Of a stretch of DNA of 64,000 nt, positions 22,868 to 33,300 are shown piece by piece (positions within the stretch are counted from its first letter, which is position 1; every line of letters begins with the position of its first letter). The stretch is from the NCBI RefSeq assembly GCF_019249655.2, contig NZ_CP137557.1, forward strand, positions 1,795,001-1,859,000, read 5' to 3'. The stretch comes from Segatella copri (GTDB taxonomy: Bacteria; Bacteroidota; Bacteroidia; Bacteroidales; Bacteroidaceae). The position numbers and the translations under genes are program-made. The notes under the pieces are model-generated. The model was not told the DNA's origin. It did no database searches and was given only the letters and a program-made list of their open reading frames with translations.

Positions 22868-24322
22868 ATGAAACAAACAAAGATTGTCGCTTCCATCAGC
22901 GATCGTAGATGCGATCAGGATTTCATCCGCAAACTCTTTTTTGCCGGCATGAACGTGGTTCGTATGAACACCGCACATGCCACAGAGGAAGGTATCCGCA
23001 ACATTGTCAAGAACGTTAGAGCCGTGTCTCCACACATCGGTATCATGATTGATACCAAGGGACCAGAGGTGCGCACTACCGACGTGAAGGAGCCTATACA
23101 GTATCATACTGGTGACGTGGTGAAAATCTTCGGTCGCCCAGAGATGGAGTCTTCTCACGACATCGTGAACCTGAGCTATCCTGATATTGCTGCCGATGTA
23201 AAGGTGGGCGATGACATCTTGTTTGATGACGGTGAGCTCGACATGAAGGTCATGGAGGTGCAGGGACCTATGCTCGTGGCTGAGGTGCAGAACGAGGGTA
23301 TACTCGGTGCGCACAAGAGCGTGAACGTGCCAGGCGAGCACATCGACCTGCCTGCTCTCACGGCAAAGGACCGCCGCAACATCGAACTTGCCATCGAGCT
23401 CGACATCGACTTCATCGCTCACTCCTTCGTGCGCAATGCTGCCGATGTAAAGGCCGTGCAGGATATCCTCGACGCCCACAACAGCGATATCAAGATCATC
23501 TCAAAGATAGAGAACCAGGAAGGTGTTGACAACATCGACGAGATCATCGACGCCTGCTACGGTATCATGATTGCCCGTGGTGACCTGGGTATCGAGGTGC
23601 CAATCGAGAAAATTCCAGGCATCCAACGCCGCATCATCGCCAAGTGCGTGAAGGCCCAGAAGCCAGTAATCGTGGCTACACAGATGCTCCACACCATGAT
23701 CAAGAACCCTCGTCCTACCCGTGCCGAGGTAACCGATATCGCCAACGCTATCTTCTATCGCACCGATGCCCTGATGCTTTCAGGCGAAACGGCAAGCGGT
23801 AAGTATCCTGTAGAGGCAGTGCAGACCATGGCCCGCATTGCCGAGCAGGCAGAGAAGGATAAGTCGCCACTGAACGACATCAACCCAATGGAGGATGGCA
23901 AGATAGACCAGAAACTCTTCCTGGCTCACGCAGCCATCGAGGCTACCAAGCAGTTGGGCGTAGCAGGTATCATCACCGACGGTGAGACCGGTCAGACAGC
24001 CCGTGACCTTGCCGCCTTCCGTGGTCCGAACCCAGTGCTTGCCATCTGCTACAAGGAGAAGCTTCAGCGCTGGCTGAACCTGAGCTACGGCATCATCCCA
24101 ATCCATCAGAAAGACTACGTGTCTTCAAAGGATATGTTTACTGCAGCGGTACGCATGCTTCGCCAGAAGGGCTACCTTGACGAAGAGGATAAGATAGCTT
24201 ACCTGAGTGGTAGTTTCGGAGAAGGCGGCGGCACCACTTTCGTTGAAATCAACAAGGTGAAGAAGATTTTCGATAATAGTTATACCTTTAATTTGCCTTC
24301 AAATGGCGTTGAAGACAAGTAA
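22868..24322 (+). CDS. pyk: Pyruvate kinase
   Basis: 484 residues. Converts phosphoenolpyruvate and ADP to pyruvate and ATP, the last step of glycolysis. It begins KQTKIVASISDRRCDQDF and shows FFAGMNVVRMNTAHA (substrate Arg and Asn), GIMIDTKGPEVRT, IISKIENQEGVDNIDEI (catalytic Lys), IMIARGDLGIEVPIEK and ALMLSGETASGKYPVEAV. The C-terminal regulatory domain is present. A TATCTTTG box lies at 22790-22797. Single gene with its own promoter; the following gene has its own promoter too. Confidence 0.97.
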   Translation: MKQTKIVASISDRRCDQDFIRKLFFAGMNVVRMNTAHATEEGIRNIVKNVRAVSPHIGIMIDTKGPEVRTTDVKEPIQYHTGDVVKIFGRPEMESSHDIVNLSYPDIAADVKVGDDILFDDGELDMKVMEVQGPMLVAEVQNEGILGAHKSVNVPGEHIDLPALTAKDRRNIELAIELDIDFIAHSFVRNAADVKAVQDILDAHNSDIKIISKIENQEGVDNIDEIIDACYGIMIARGDLGIEVPIEKIPGIQRRIIAKCVKAQKPVIVATQMLHTMIKNPRPTRAEVTDIANAIFYRTDALMLSGETASGKYPVEAVQTMARIAEQAEKDKSPLNDINPMEDGKIDQKLFLAHAAIEATKQLGVAGIITDGETGQTARDLAAFRGPNPVLAICYKEKLQRWLNLSYGIIPIHQKDYVSSKDMFTAAVRMLRQKGYLDEEDKIAYLSGSFGEGGGTTFVEINKVKKIFDNSYTFNLPSNGVEDK

Positions 24323-24381
24323 AAAGGCTATTATTTTCTAAAAAATAATACGTTTCAGTAAATATTGGTGCAAAATATTTG

Positions 24382-24409
24382 CAGCATTCAAAAAAATGCT
24401 GTAATTTTG
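24382..24409 (+). promoter_or_regulatory. Promoter with palindrome in the spacer, before the export lipoprotein gene
   Basis: TTTG at 24379 and TAATTTTG (24402-24409) form a promoter whose spacer holds an inverted repeat CAGCATT (24382-24388) / AATGCTG (24395-24401). A dimeric regulator bound there would cover the promoter. Confidence 0.45.
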
Positions 24410-24441
24410 CACCGATATTTTATAAACGAAATTTGTTGATA

Positions 24442-25242
24442 ATGAAAAAATTCATCTATTCAGCGCTTGTCGCTTTAACAATGGTCTTGATGCTCGGCAG
24501 TTGCGGTAGCACCAAGAACGTAGCTTATTTTCAAAACGCAGATTCTATCAGTTTGGCGGCTTCTAAGATGCTTTACGAGGCTAAGATCATGCCAAAGGAC
24601 GAGTTGACTATCACCGTCATTACTACAGACCCTAAGGCTGCCATGCCTTTCAACCTGGCTGTGTCTAATACCATCGGTACCAGTGGACAGCTGAGTTCTT
24701 CGCAGGGTTCCCTGCAGGGCTATCTGGTTGACAACAACGGTAACATTGAATTCCCGGTAGTAGGCACCTTGCATGTAGGTGGTTTGACCAAGAAGCAGGC
24801 TGAGGATTTGGTGAAGAGTAAGATTGATCCATATTTGTCAGTTTCAGAAAAGCCAATCGTCACCGTGCGCATGGCAAGTTACCATGTTTCAGTAATCGGT
24901 GAAGTTACCAAGCCAGGTATCATCTCGGTTCCTCAGGAGAAGATGAGTGTACTTGAGGCTCTGGCTCAGGCTGGCGACCTTACCATCTATGGTAAGCGTG
25001 ACAACGTGCTGCTCATCCGCCAGGATGCGGAAGGAGAGAAGCATACATACCGTTTGAACCTGAATGATGCAAACATCATTAACTCTCCATTCTACTATCT
25101 CCAGCAGAACGATATCATCTATGTGGAGCCTAACAAGGTGAAGGCACAGAACTCTGCCATCGGCTCTTCTACCACATTGTGGTTCTCTGCTGTGGGTACA
25201 TTGATTTCTATCGCATCATTGATTGTCAACATCTTGCGATAA
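24442..25242 (+). CDS. Polysaccharide export outer-membrane lipoprotein (Wza/BexD type)
   Basis: 266 residues from the ATG at 24442. A lipoprotein signal (ALTMVLMLGSCGST, with the lipobox Cys near residue 20) is followed by the poly-export domain (KIMPKDELTITVITTDPKA...GYLVDNNGNIEFPVVGTLHVGGLTKKQAEDLV) and a SLBB domain (VSVIGEVTKPGIISVP...VLEALAQAGDLTIYGKRDNVLLI). The C-terminus ends in a membrane helix (about 245-265). Such proteins form the outer-membrane channel for capsule or exopolysaccharide. The usual partner, a Wzc-like chain-length ATPase, is not next to it, so the gene stands alone here between pyk and glmS. Confidence 0.92.
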   Translation: MKKFIYSALVALTMVLMLGSCGSTKNVAYFQNADSISLAASKMLYEAKIMPKDELTITVITTDPKAAMPFNLAVSNTIGTSGQLSSSQGSLQGYLVDNNGNIEFPVVGTLHVGGLTKKQAEDLVKSKIDPYLSVSEKPIVTVRMASYHVSVIGEVTKPGIISVPQEKMSVLEALAQAGDLTIYGKRDNVLLIRQDAEGEKHTYRLNLNDANIINSPFYYLQQNDIIYVEPNKVKAQNSAIGSSTTLWFSAVGTLISIASLIVNILR

Positions 25243-25310
25243 GAAAAAGATTGAATAGGGAACAAGGTCTGGATTAACGAACGGAATTACAACATAAAAG
25301 TTATAAGAAA

Positions 25311-27215
25311 ATGTGTGGCATTGTAGGATATTTAGGTAAGGGTGAGGCTTATCCAGCCCTTATAAAGGGTTTAAAGCGCCTGGAGTATCGCGGATACGAC
25401 AGCGCTGGTGTAGCTCTTATCAGTGATGATGGCTCTTTGAACGTGTATAAGGCAAAGGGCAAGGTGGCAGATCTGGAAGCGTTCTGCTCGGACAAGGATA
25501 TTTCAGGACATGTGGGTATTGCTCATACTCGTTGGGCTACTCACGGAGAGCCTTCTGCTGTGAATGCTCATCCTCATTATTCTTCCAGCAAGAACCTCGC
25601 CATGATTCATAATGGTATCATCGAGAACTATGCCGATATCAAGAAGAATCTGATTTCCAAGGGTGTGGAGTTCAAGAGCGAAACCGATACTGAGGTGCTC
25701 GTTCAGCTCATCGAATACATCCAGGTAAAGAAGGAGCTTGATCTGTTGACTGCCGTTCAGGTGGCTCTTCGCCAGGTGATTGGTGCATACGCCATCGCCA
25801 TTCTTGATAAGCGTAACCCTAACCAGATTATTGCTGCACGCAAGCAGAGCCCATTGGTAGTAGGTATCGGCGAGAACGGCGAGTTCTATCTCGGTTCGGA
25901 TGCCAGCCCTATCATCGAATATACCGACAAGGTGGTTTACCTGGAGGATGGCAACATTGCTGTGATGCGCCTCGGCGAGGAATTGCAGGTGGTGAACAGC
26001 CAGAACGTGAAACTCAACCCAGAGGTGCAGACCGTGGATATCGACCTCGGTCAGATAGAGAAGGGCGGTTTCCCTCACTTCATGCTGAAGGAAATCTTCG
26101 AGCAGCCTGAATGCCTGCGCAACTGTATGCGTGGCCGTGTGGTGAGCCGCACGGTGGAGACCCGCGTGATGACCGACGGCGACGATTCTACCAGCAAGAC
26201 GGAGACGGAGATGGGCGTAGTGCTCAGTTCTATCACCGACCATCGCCAGCAGCTCCTCAATGCCAAGAGAATCATCATCGTGGCATGTGGTACATCATGG
26301 CACGCCGGACTCATTGGCAAGCAGATGATTGAAAACTACTGCCGCATTCCGGTGGAAGTGGAATATGCATCAGAGTTCCGTTACCGCAATCCTGTGGTAA
26401 CCAAGGACGACGTGGTTATTGCCATCTCCCAGAGTGGTGAAACCGCTGATACCCTGGCAGCCATCAAGCTTGCCAAGGAAAATGGTGCGTTCATCTATGG
26501 TATCTGTAATTCCATCGGCTCTTCCATCGCCCGTGAAACAGATACCGGTACCTACATTCACGTAGGTCCGGAAATCGGTGTTGCCTCTACCAAGGCGTTC
26601 ACCGGTCAGGTTACCGTTCTCATCCTCCTGGCACTCGCCATCGGTAAGGAGAGAGGTACCATCAGCGAAAGCGAATACCAGAAGATTACAGAGCAGCTCT
26701 GGAACATTCCTTCAAAGATGAAGGAAGTGTTGAAGCTGAACAATAAGATAGCTGACTTGAGCCGTACGTTTACATACGCTCGCAATTTCATCTATCTGGG
26801 CCGCGGATTCCAGTATCCTGTAGCCCTGGAAGGTGCATTGAAGTTGAAGGAAATTAGCTACATCCACGCTGAAGGTTATCCTGCAGCGGAGATGAAGCAT
26901 GGCCCTATTGCATTGATTGACAGCGATATGCCTGTGGTAGTTATTGCTACTCACAACTTCATGTACGAGAAGGTCTTGTCTAATATCCAGGAGATTAAAG
27001 CCCGTCAGGGCCGTGTCATTGCCATTGTGAGCAAGGGCGACGAAACCATCTCTAAGATTGCCGACGAAGTGATTGAACTCCCTGAGACCTTGGAGTGCCT
27101 GGAGCCATTATTGGCTACCATTCCTTTGCAGCTCTTGGCTTACCATGTAGCTGTATGCAAGGGCAAGGATGTTGACCAACCTAGAAACTTGGCCAAGTCA
27201 GTTACTGTCGAATAA
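25311..27215 (+). CDS. glmS: Glutamine--fructose-6-phosphate aminotransferase (isomerizing)
   Basis: 634 residues. Makes glucosamine-6-phosphate from fructose-6-phosphate and glutamine, the first step to cell-wall amino sugars. Cys2 (MCGIVGYLG) is the N-terminal nucleophile of the class II amidotransferase domain, with RGYDSAG and HTRWATHG. Two SIS domains follow (IIIVACGTSWHAG, AISQSGETADTL, GVASTKAFTGQV; then IYLGRGFQYPVALEGALKLKEISYIHAE), and the end is the family signature DQPRNLAKSVTVE. A terminator follows directly. No glmS ribozyme is seen in the short leader. Confidence 0.97.
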   Translation: MCGIVGYLGKGEAYPALIKGLKRLEYRGYDSAGVALISDDGSLNVYKAKGKVADLEAFCSDKDISGHVGIAHTRWATHGEPSAVNAHPHYSSSKNLAMIHNGIIENYADIKKNLISKGVEFKSETDTEVLVQLIEYIQVKKELDLLTAVQVALRQVIGAYAIAILDKRNPNQIIAARKQSPLVVGIGENGEFYLGSDASPIIEYTDKVVYLEDGNIAVMRLGEELQVVNSQNVKLNPEVQTVDIDLGQIEKGGFPHFMLKEIFEQPECLRNCMRGRVVSRTVETRVMTDGDDSTSKTETEMGVVLSSITDHRQQLLNAKRIIIVACGTSWHAGLIGKQMIENYCRIPVEVEYASEFRYRNPVVTKDDVVIAISQSGETADTLAAIKLAKENGAFIYGICNSIGSSIARETDTGTYIHVGPEIGVASTKAFTGQVTVLILLALAIGKERGTISESEYQKITEQLWNIPSKMKEVLKLNNKIADLSRTFTYARNFIYLGRGFQYPVALEGALKLKEISYIHAEGYPAAEMKHGPIALIDSDMPVVVIATHNFMYEKVLSNIQEIKARQGRVIAIVSKGDETISKIADEVIELPETLECLEPLLATIPLQLLAYHVAVCKGKDVDQPRNLAKSVTVE

Positions 27216-27221
27216 AAGATA

Positions 27222-27257
27222 AAGGGAATCGTCGTTTCTTGACGTTTCCCTTTTTTT
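27222..27257 (+). terminator. Terminator behind glmS
   Basis: AAGGGAA-T-CGTC (27222-27233) pairs with GACG-TTTCCCTT (27241-27252), followed by a run of T. Confidence 0.8.
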
Positions 27258-27322
27258 GGAGGGATATCCCTCGCAATAGGTATATTCAAATTTAACTAAT
27301 TAAGATAAAGGATAATAGTGAG

Positions 27323-29206
27323 ATGGAACCATTGAAACATGAATGTGGCGTAGCAATGATCAGATTGCTCAAGCCACTGGAGTATTACCAGCAGAAGTAC
27401 GGCACCTGGATGTACGCACTCAACAAGCTCTATCTGATGATGGAGAAGCAGCACAACCGTGGACAGGAGGGTGCTGGTATGGCTTGTGTTAAACTGGGCG
27501 GAAAGCCTGGACATGAGTATATGTTTCGTGAACGTGCAGAGGGCAAGAACGCCGTGACCGAGATTTTCGGTAAGGCGAATGCCAACTTCAAGGACTTGAC
27601 TCCCGAGCAGCTTGCAGATGCTAAGTTTGCCAAAGAGGAACTGCCTTTCGCAGGCGAACTCTACATGGGACACCTGCGCTACAGCACCACCGGAAAGAGT
27701 GGCATACAGTATGTGCACCCATTCCTGCGCCGCAACAACTGGAAGGCGAAGAACCTCTGTCTTTGCGGCAACTTCAACATGACCAACGTAGATGAAATCT
27801 TCGAGGAACTGACCAAGCAGGGCCAGAGTCCACGCATCTACAGCGACACCTACATCATGCTTGAACTGATGGGCCATCGCCTGGACAGAGAGGTGGAGCG
27901 CAACTTCGTGGCTGCAAAGGCGATGGAGATGGAGAACACCGATATCACCAACTACATCGAGGACCACGTGAAGATGAGCAATGTGCTCAAGACCACGATG
28001 AAGGACTTCGACGGCGGTTATGTGGTCTGCGGTATTACCGGTTCGGGCGAGATGTTCTCCATGCGCGACCCTTGGGGCATCCGTCCTGCTTTCTACTACA
28101 AGAACGATGAAATCGTAGTAGTAGCCAGCGAGCGCCCTGTGCTTCAGACCACCTTCGACCTGGAGGCAGAGGATGTGCAGGAGCTGATGCCGGGCACGGC
28201 ACTTCTCGTGAAGAAGAACGGCGAGTGCAGCATCGAGCGCATCATGGAGCAGAAGGGCGATTCAGCCTGCTCATTCGAGCGCATCTACTTCAGCCGTGGT
28301 TCCGACAAGGATATCTACCAGGAGCGTAAGCAGTTGGGCGAGCAGTTGACCCAGCCTATCCTGAAGGCAGTGGATTACGATGTAGATCACACCGTGTTCA
28401 GCTACATCCCGAACACAGCCGAGGTGGCTTACTATGGAATGTTGAGCGGTTTCAAGAAGTATCTCAACGAAAGCAAGATAGAACAGATTGCCAACCTCGA
28501 CCATATTCCATCTAAGGAAGAATTATACGATATTCTCGGCGATTTCGTCCGTTCGGAGAAGATAGCATGGAAGGATATCAAGCTCCGTACCTTCATCACC
28601 GAGGGCAACAGCCGCAACGACCTGGCGAGCCACGTGTATGATGTAACCTACGGAAGCGTCGAGCCGAATGTGGATAATCTCGTTATCATCGACGACAGTA
28701 TCGTGCGCGGTACAACCCTGAAGGAGAGCATCCTGCGCATCCTCGACCGTCTGCATCCTAAGAAGATTGTAGTCGTATCCAGTGCCCCTCAGATTCGCTA
28801 TCCGGATTATTACGGCATTGATATGGCAAGACTGGAAGAGTTCTGCGTGTTCCGTGCGGCAATCCAGCTTCTGAAAGAGCGCAAGATGGAGGACCTCATC
28901 GAGCAGACCTACGAGGCATGCAAGGCAGAACTTGCCAAGCCGAAGGAGGAGCAGATTAACCCGGTGCGTGCCATCTACAAGCCATTCACCATCGAGGAAA
29001 TCAACGAGAAGATAGTAGAGATGCTTCGCCCAGAAGGCATGACCACTCCTATCCAGCTCGTGTTCCAGAGCATCGAGGGGCTGCGCGAGGCAATTCCAAA
29101 CCACAAGGGCGACTGGTATTTCACCGGTCATTATCCAACTCCTGGCGGCACGAAGCTCTGCAACCAGTCGTTTGTGAACTATATCGAAAACGTTTATCAT
29201 AAATAA
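27323..29206 (+). CDS. Amidophosphoribosyltransferase, long Bacteroidota form
   Basis: 627 residues, longer than the usual 470-510 of PurF. The class II glutaminase domain starts after a short propeptide (MEPLKHE, with Cys8 as probable nucleophile after cleavage) and shows KQHNRGQEGAGMACV and MGHLRYSTTGKSG. The phosphoribosyltransferase part has NLVIIDDSIVRGTTLKESIL, the PRPP-binding motif. PurF makes phosphoribosylamine from PRPP and glutamine at the start of purine synthesis. The additional stretches in the middle and at the C-terminus mark a Bacteroidota-specific subgroup; a second, standard purF may exist elsewhere, so I leave the symbol open. Confidence 0.9.
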   Translation: MEPLKHECGVAMIRLLKPLEYYQQKYGTWMYALNKLYLMMEKQHNRGQEGAGMACVKLGGKPGHEYMFRERAEGKNAVTEIFGKANANFKDLTPEQLADAKFAKEELPFAGELYMGHLRYSTTGKSGIQYVHPFLRRNNWKAKNLCLCGNFNMTNVDEIFEELTKQGQSPRIYSDTYIMLELMGHRLDREVERNFVAAKAMEMENTDITNYIEDHVKMSNVLKTTMKDFDGGYVVCGITGSGEMFSMRDPWGIRPAFYYKNDEIVVVASERPVLQTTFDLEAEDVQELMPGTALLVKKNGECSIERIMEQKGDSACSFERIYFSRGSDKDIYQERKQLGEQLTQPILKAVDYDVDHTVFSYIPNTAEVAYYGMLSGFKKYLNESKIEQIANLDHIPSKEELYDILGDFVRSEKIAWKDIKLRTFITEGNSRNDLASHVYDVTYGSVEPNVDNLVIIDDSIVRGTTLKESILRILDRLHPKKIVVVSSAPQIRYPDYYGIDMARLEEFCVFRAAIQLLKERKMEDLIEQTYEACKAELAKPKEEQINPVRAIYKPFTIEEINEKIVEMLRPEGMTTPIQLVFQSIEGLREAIPNHKGDWYFTGHYPTPGGTKLCNQSFVNYIENVYHK

Positions 29207-29272
29207 GTGAAGAGTGAAGAACGAAGAGTGAAGAATTCATTTGCTCTTATAAGTATGAAATAAAAGAATCAA

Positions 29273-30358
29273 ATGTCAGATATGAAAAAAGTAACCTTAG
29301 TTTTGAGCGATGGAACCAAGTTCCATGGCAAATCTTTTGGATATGATGCTCCTGTAGCGGGCGAGGTTGTGTTCAACACAGCCATGATGGGATATCCAGA
29401 GAGTTTGACCGACCCTTCTTACGCCGGTCAGTTGATGACACTTACATTCCCTCTCGTGGGCAACTATGGTGTGCCACCATTTACTTTCGAGGAGAACGGT
29501 TTGCCAACCTTCATGGAGAGTGACAAGATTTATGCTTCTGCCATCATCGTGAATGATTACAGCGAGCAGTACAGCCACTGGAATGCAGTGGAGAGTCTTG
29601 CCGACTGGTTGAAGCGCGAAAAGGTGCCAGGAATCACAGGCATCGATACCCGTGAGTTGACTAAGGTGCTTCGTGAGCATGGTGTGATGATGGGTAAGAT
29701 TCTCTTTGATGATGAACCAGACAACATCCCTGAGGCTAACTACGAGGGTGTAAACTTCGTTGACCAGGTGAGCTGCAAGGAGATTATCCGTTACAACGAG
29801 GGTGCCGGCAAGAAGGTGGTACTCGTTGACTGCGGTGTGAAGGCAAACATCATCCGTTGCCTCATCAACAGAGGCGTAGAGGTGATTCGTGTGCCTTGGA
29901 ATTACGATTACACCGATATGGATTTCGACGGACTGTTCCTTGCCAATGGTCCTGGCGACCCAGACATGTGTGAGGATGCAGTAAACATTATTCGCAAGCA
30001 GATTAGCCAGAGCCGCAAGCCTATCTGCGGTATCTGTATGGGTAACCAGTTGCTTTCCAAGGCAGCCGGTGCTACTATCTACAAGTTGAAGTATGGTCAC
30101 CGTTCACACAACCAGCCAGTGCGCATGGTAGGAACCAACAATTGCTACATCACCTCTCAGAACCACGGTTATGCCGTTGATGCCAAGACATTGGGCAACG
30201 ACTGGGAGGAACTCTTTGTAAATATGAATGATGGCTCTAACGAGGGTATCCGCCACAAGGTGAACCCTTGGTTCTCAAGCCAGTTCCACCCAGAGGCTTG
30301 CTCAGGCCCTGTGGATACAGAGTTCATGTTTGATAAGTTTGTAGAAACACTTAAATAA
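29273..30358 (+). CDS. carA: Carbamoyl-phosphate synthase, small (glutaminase) subunit
   Basis: 361 residues. Releases ammonia from glutamine and passes it to CarB for carbamoyl phosphate (pyrimidines and arginine). The N-terminal half has FHGKSFGYDAPVAGEVVFNTAMMGYPESLTDPSY. The C-terminal class I amidotransferase domain shows LANGPGDPD, KPICGICMGNQLLSKAAG (catalytic Cys), TSQNHGYAV and SSQFHPEACSGP (His and Glu). Twelve bases separate it from carB. It starts with MSDMKK; the ATG three codons on is also possible. Confidence 0.97.
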   Translation: MSDMKKVTLVLSDGTKFHGKSFGYDAPVAGEVVFNTAMMGYPESLTDPSYAGQLMTLTFPLVGNYGVPPFTFEENGLPTFMESDKIYASAIIVNDYSEQYSHWNAVESLADWLKREKVPGITGIDTRELTKVLREHGVMMGKILFDDEPDNIPEANYEGVNFVDQVSCKEIIRYNEGAGKKVVLVDCGVKANIIRCLINRGVEVIRVPWNYDYTDMDFDGLFLANGPGDPDMCEDAVNIIRKQISQSRKPICGICMGNQLLSKAAGATIYKLKYGHRSHNQPVRMVGTNNCYITSQNHGYAVDAKTLGNDWEELFVNMNDGSNEGIRHKVNPWFSSQFHPEACSGPVDTEFMFDKFVETLK

Positions 30359-30370
30359 TTAGGAATAAAG

Positions 30371-33300
30371 ATGAAAGACGAAAATATAAAGAAGGTGCTC
30401 CTCTTAGGTTCTGGAGCCTTGAAGATCGGTGAAGCAGGTGAGTTCGACTACTCAGGTTCGCAGGCCCTGAAGGCATTGCGCGAGGAAGGTATCGAGACTG
30501 TGCTCATCAACCCGAATATCGCAACCGTACAGACATCAGAAGGTGTTGCCGACCAGATTTACTTCCTGCCAGTGCAGCCTTACTTCGTAGAGCGTGTCAT
30601 CCAGAAGGAGAAGCCAGACGGTATCCTCCTCAGCTTCGGTGGTCAGACTGCCCTCAACTGTGGTGTGGAACTCTATCGCCAGGGCATCCTGGAGAAATAT
30701 AATGTCAAGGTATTGGGTACTCCAGTACAGGCTATCATGGATACTGAGGACCGTGAGCTCTTCGTAGAGAAGCTGGATGAAATCAACGTGAAGACCATCA
30801 AGAGTGAGGCTTGCGAGAACATCGAGCAGACCCGCAAGGCTGCTGCCGAGCTCGGTTATCCTGTCATCATCCGTGCTGCTTACGCCTTGGGTGGACTCGG
30901 TTCTGGTTTCGCAGACAACGAGGAGGAGCTGAACAAGCTCGCTGAGAAGGCCTTCTCATTCTCTCCACAGGTATTGGTAGAGAAGAGTTTGAAGGGTTGG
31001 AAAGAGATTGAGTATGAGGTGGTTCGCGACCGTTACGACAACTGTATTACAGTTTGTAACATGGAGAACTTCGACCCACTGGGCATCCATACCGGTGAGA
31101 GTATCGTCATCGCTCCATCTCAGACCCTGAGCAATGCTGAGTATCACAAGCTCCGTGCCCTCGCCATCAAGATTATCCGTCACATCGGAATCGTGGGTGA
31201 GTGTAACGTGCAGTATGCCTTCGACCCTAAGAGCGAGGACTATCGCGTTATCGAGGTGAATGCCCGTCTGAGCCGTTCATCTGCCTTGGCTTCTAAGGCT
31301 ACCGGTTATCCTCTTGCCTTCGTTGCAGCCAAGCTCGGTATGGGTTACGGTCTGTTCGAGTTGAAGAACTCTGTTACCAAGACCACATCAGCTTTCTTCG
31401 AGCCAGCATTGGACTACGTGGTATGTAAGATTCCTCGTTGGGACTTGTCTAAGTTCCGTGGCGTAGATAAGGAGTTGGGTTCATCTATGAAGTCAGTAGG
31501 TGAGGTAATGGCCATCGGCCGCAACTTCGAGGAGGCTATCCAGAAGGGTCTTCGTATGATTGGTCAGGGCATGCACGGCTTCGTAGAGAACAAGGAGCTT
31601 GAAATCGACGATATCGATGCAGCTTTGCGCGAGCCAACAGATAAGCGTGTGTTCGTGATTTCAAAGGCAATGCACAAGGGCTATACCGTAGATCAGATTC
31701 ACGACTTGACCAAGATTGACAAGTGGTTCCTCGAGAAGTTGAAGCACATCATCGACATCGACGAGGCGATGAAGAAGTGCAACATCAATACGCTTGATCA
31801 GGATTTGCTCCGTACCGCTAAGGTTTATGGTTTCACCGACTTCCAGGTAGCTCGTGCCGTGGGCTTGGAGCAGGAGTTGGGCAACATGCACAAGGCTGCC
31901 CTGCTGGTTCGCAACAAGCGCAAGAGCTATGGCATCCTGCCTGTAGTAAAGCAGATTGATACCTTGGCAGCTGAGTATCCTGCCCAGACCAACTACCTCT
32001 ATGTAACCTACGCAGGCGTGAAGAGCGACATCACCTTCGAGAACGACCACCGTTCTATCGTTGTACTCGGTTCGGGTGCTTACCGCATCGGTTCTTCCGT
32101 AGAGTTCGACTGGTGTGGCGTTCAGGCATTGAACACCATCCGCAAGGAAGGCTGGCGCTCAGTGATGATCAACTACAACCCAGAGACCGTATCTACCGAC
32201 TACGATATGTGCGACCGTCTCTATTTCGACGAGTTGACCTTCGAGCGTGTGATGGATATCATCGAGATGGAGCAGCCTCATGGCGTCATCGTATCTACCG
32301 GTGGTCAGATTCCAAACAACCTGGCTATGCACCTGGATGCACAGAACGTGCCAATTCTGGGTACTGCTGCCAAGGACATCGATAACGCTGAGGACCGTGC
32401 CAAGTTCTCTCAGATGTTGACCAACAACGGCATCAACCAGCCAGAGTGGAGCGCCCTGACCTCTATGGAGGACATCGACAACTTCATCGAGCGTGTAGGT
32501 TTCCCAGTATTGGTTCGTCCTAGCTACGTGCTTTCTGGTGCTGCGATGAACGTATGTTCTAACGAGGAAGAGCTGAAGCGATTCCTGCAGTTGGCAGCCA
32601 ACGTAAGTGAGGATCACCCAGTGGTAGTTAGTAAGTTTATCGAACATGCCAAGGAGATTGAGATGGATGCAGTGGCAAAGAATGGCGAGGTGATTGCCTA
32701 TGCGATTTCCGAGCACATCGAGTTTGCCGGTGTTCACTCAGGCGATGCAACCATCCAGTTCCCTCCTCAGAAGTTGTATGTTGAGACAGTTCGCCGTGTG
32801 AAGCGAGTTGGTCGTCAGATTGCCAAGGAGTTGCACATCAACGGTCCGTTCAACATCCAGTTCATGGCTCGTGACAATGATATTCTCGTTATCGAGTGTA
32901 ACTTGCGTGCCAGCCGTTCGTTCCCATTCGTGAGCAAGGTATTGAAGATCAACCTCATCGAGTTGGCTACCCGCGTGATGCTCGGTTTGCCAGTAGAGAA
33001 GCCACACAAGAACCTCTTCGATCTCGACTATGTAGGTATCAAGGCATCCCAGTTCAGCTTCAACCGTTTGCAGAAGGCAGACCCAGTATTGGGTGTGGAT
33101 ATGAGCAGTACCGGTGAGGTAGGTTGCTTGGGCGACGATACATCTACCGCCCTCTTGAAGAGTATGCTTTCTGTGGGTCATCGCATTCCAGCCAAGAACA
33201 TCCTGCTTTCTACAGGTTCTGCCAAACAGAAGGTAGATTTGCTCGATGCTGCCCAGATGCTGGTTAAGCATGGTTACAAGCTGTATGCAACCGGTGGTAG

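Noticed and set aside
25243..25310. glmS ribozyme in front of glmS
   Set aside because: The leader has only 68 bases and lacks the folded core expected for the ribozyme.
25503..26243. Minus-strand frame of 246 codons inside glmS
   Set aside because: Shadow frame rich in His and Leu with no start signal; glmS is certain.
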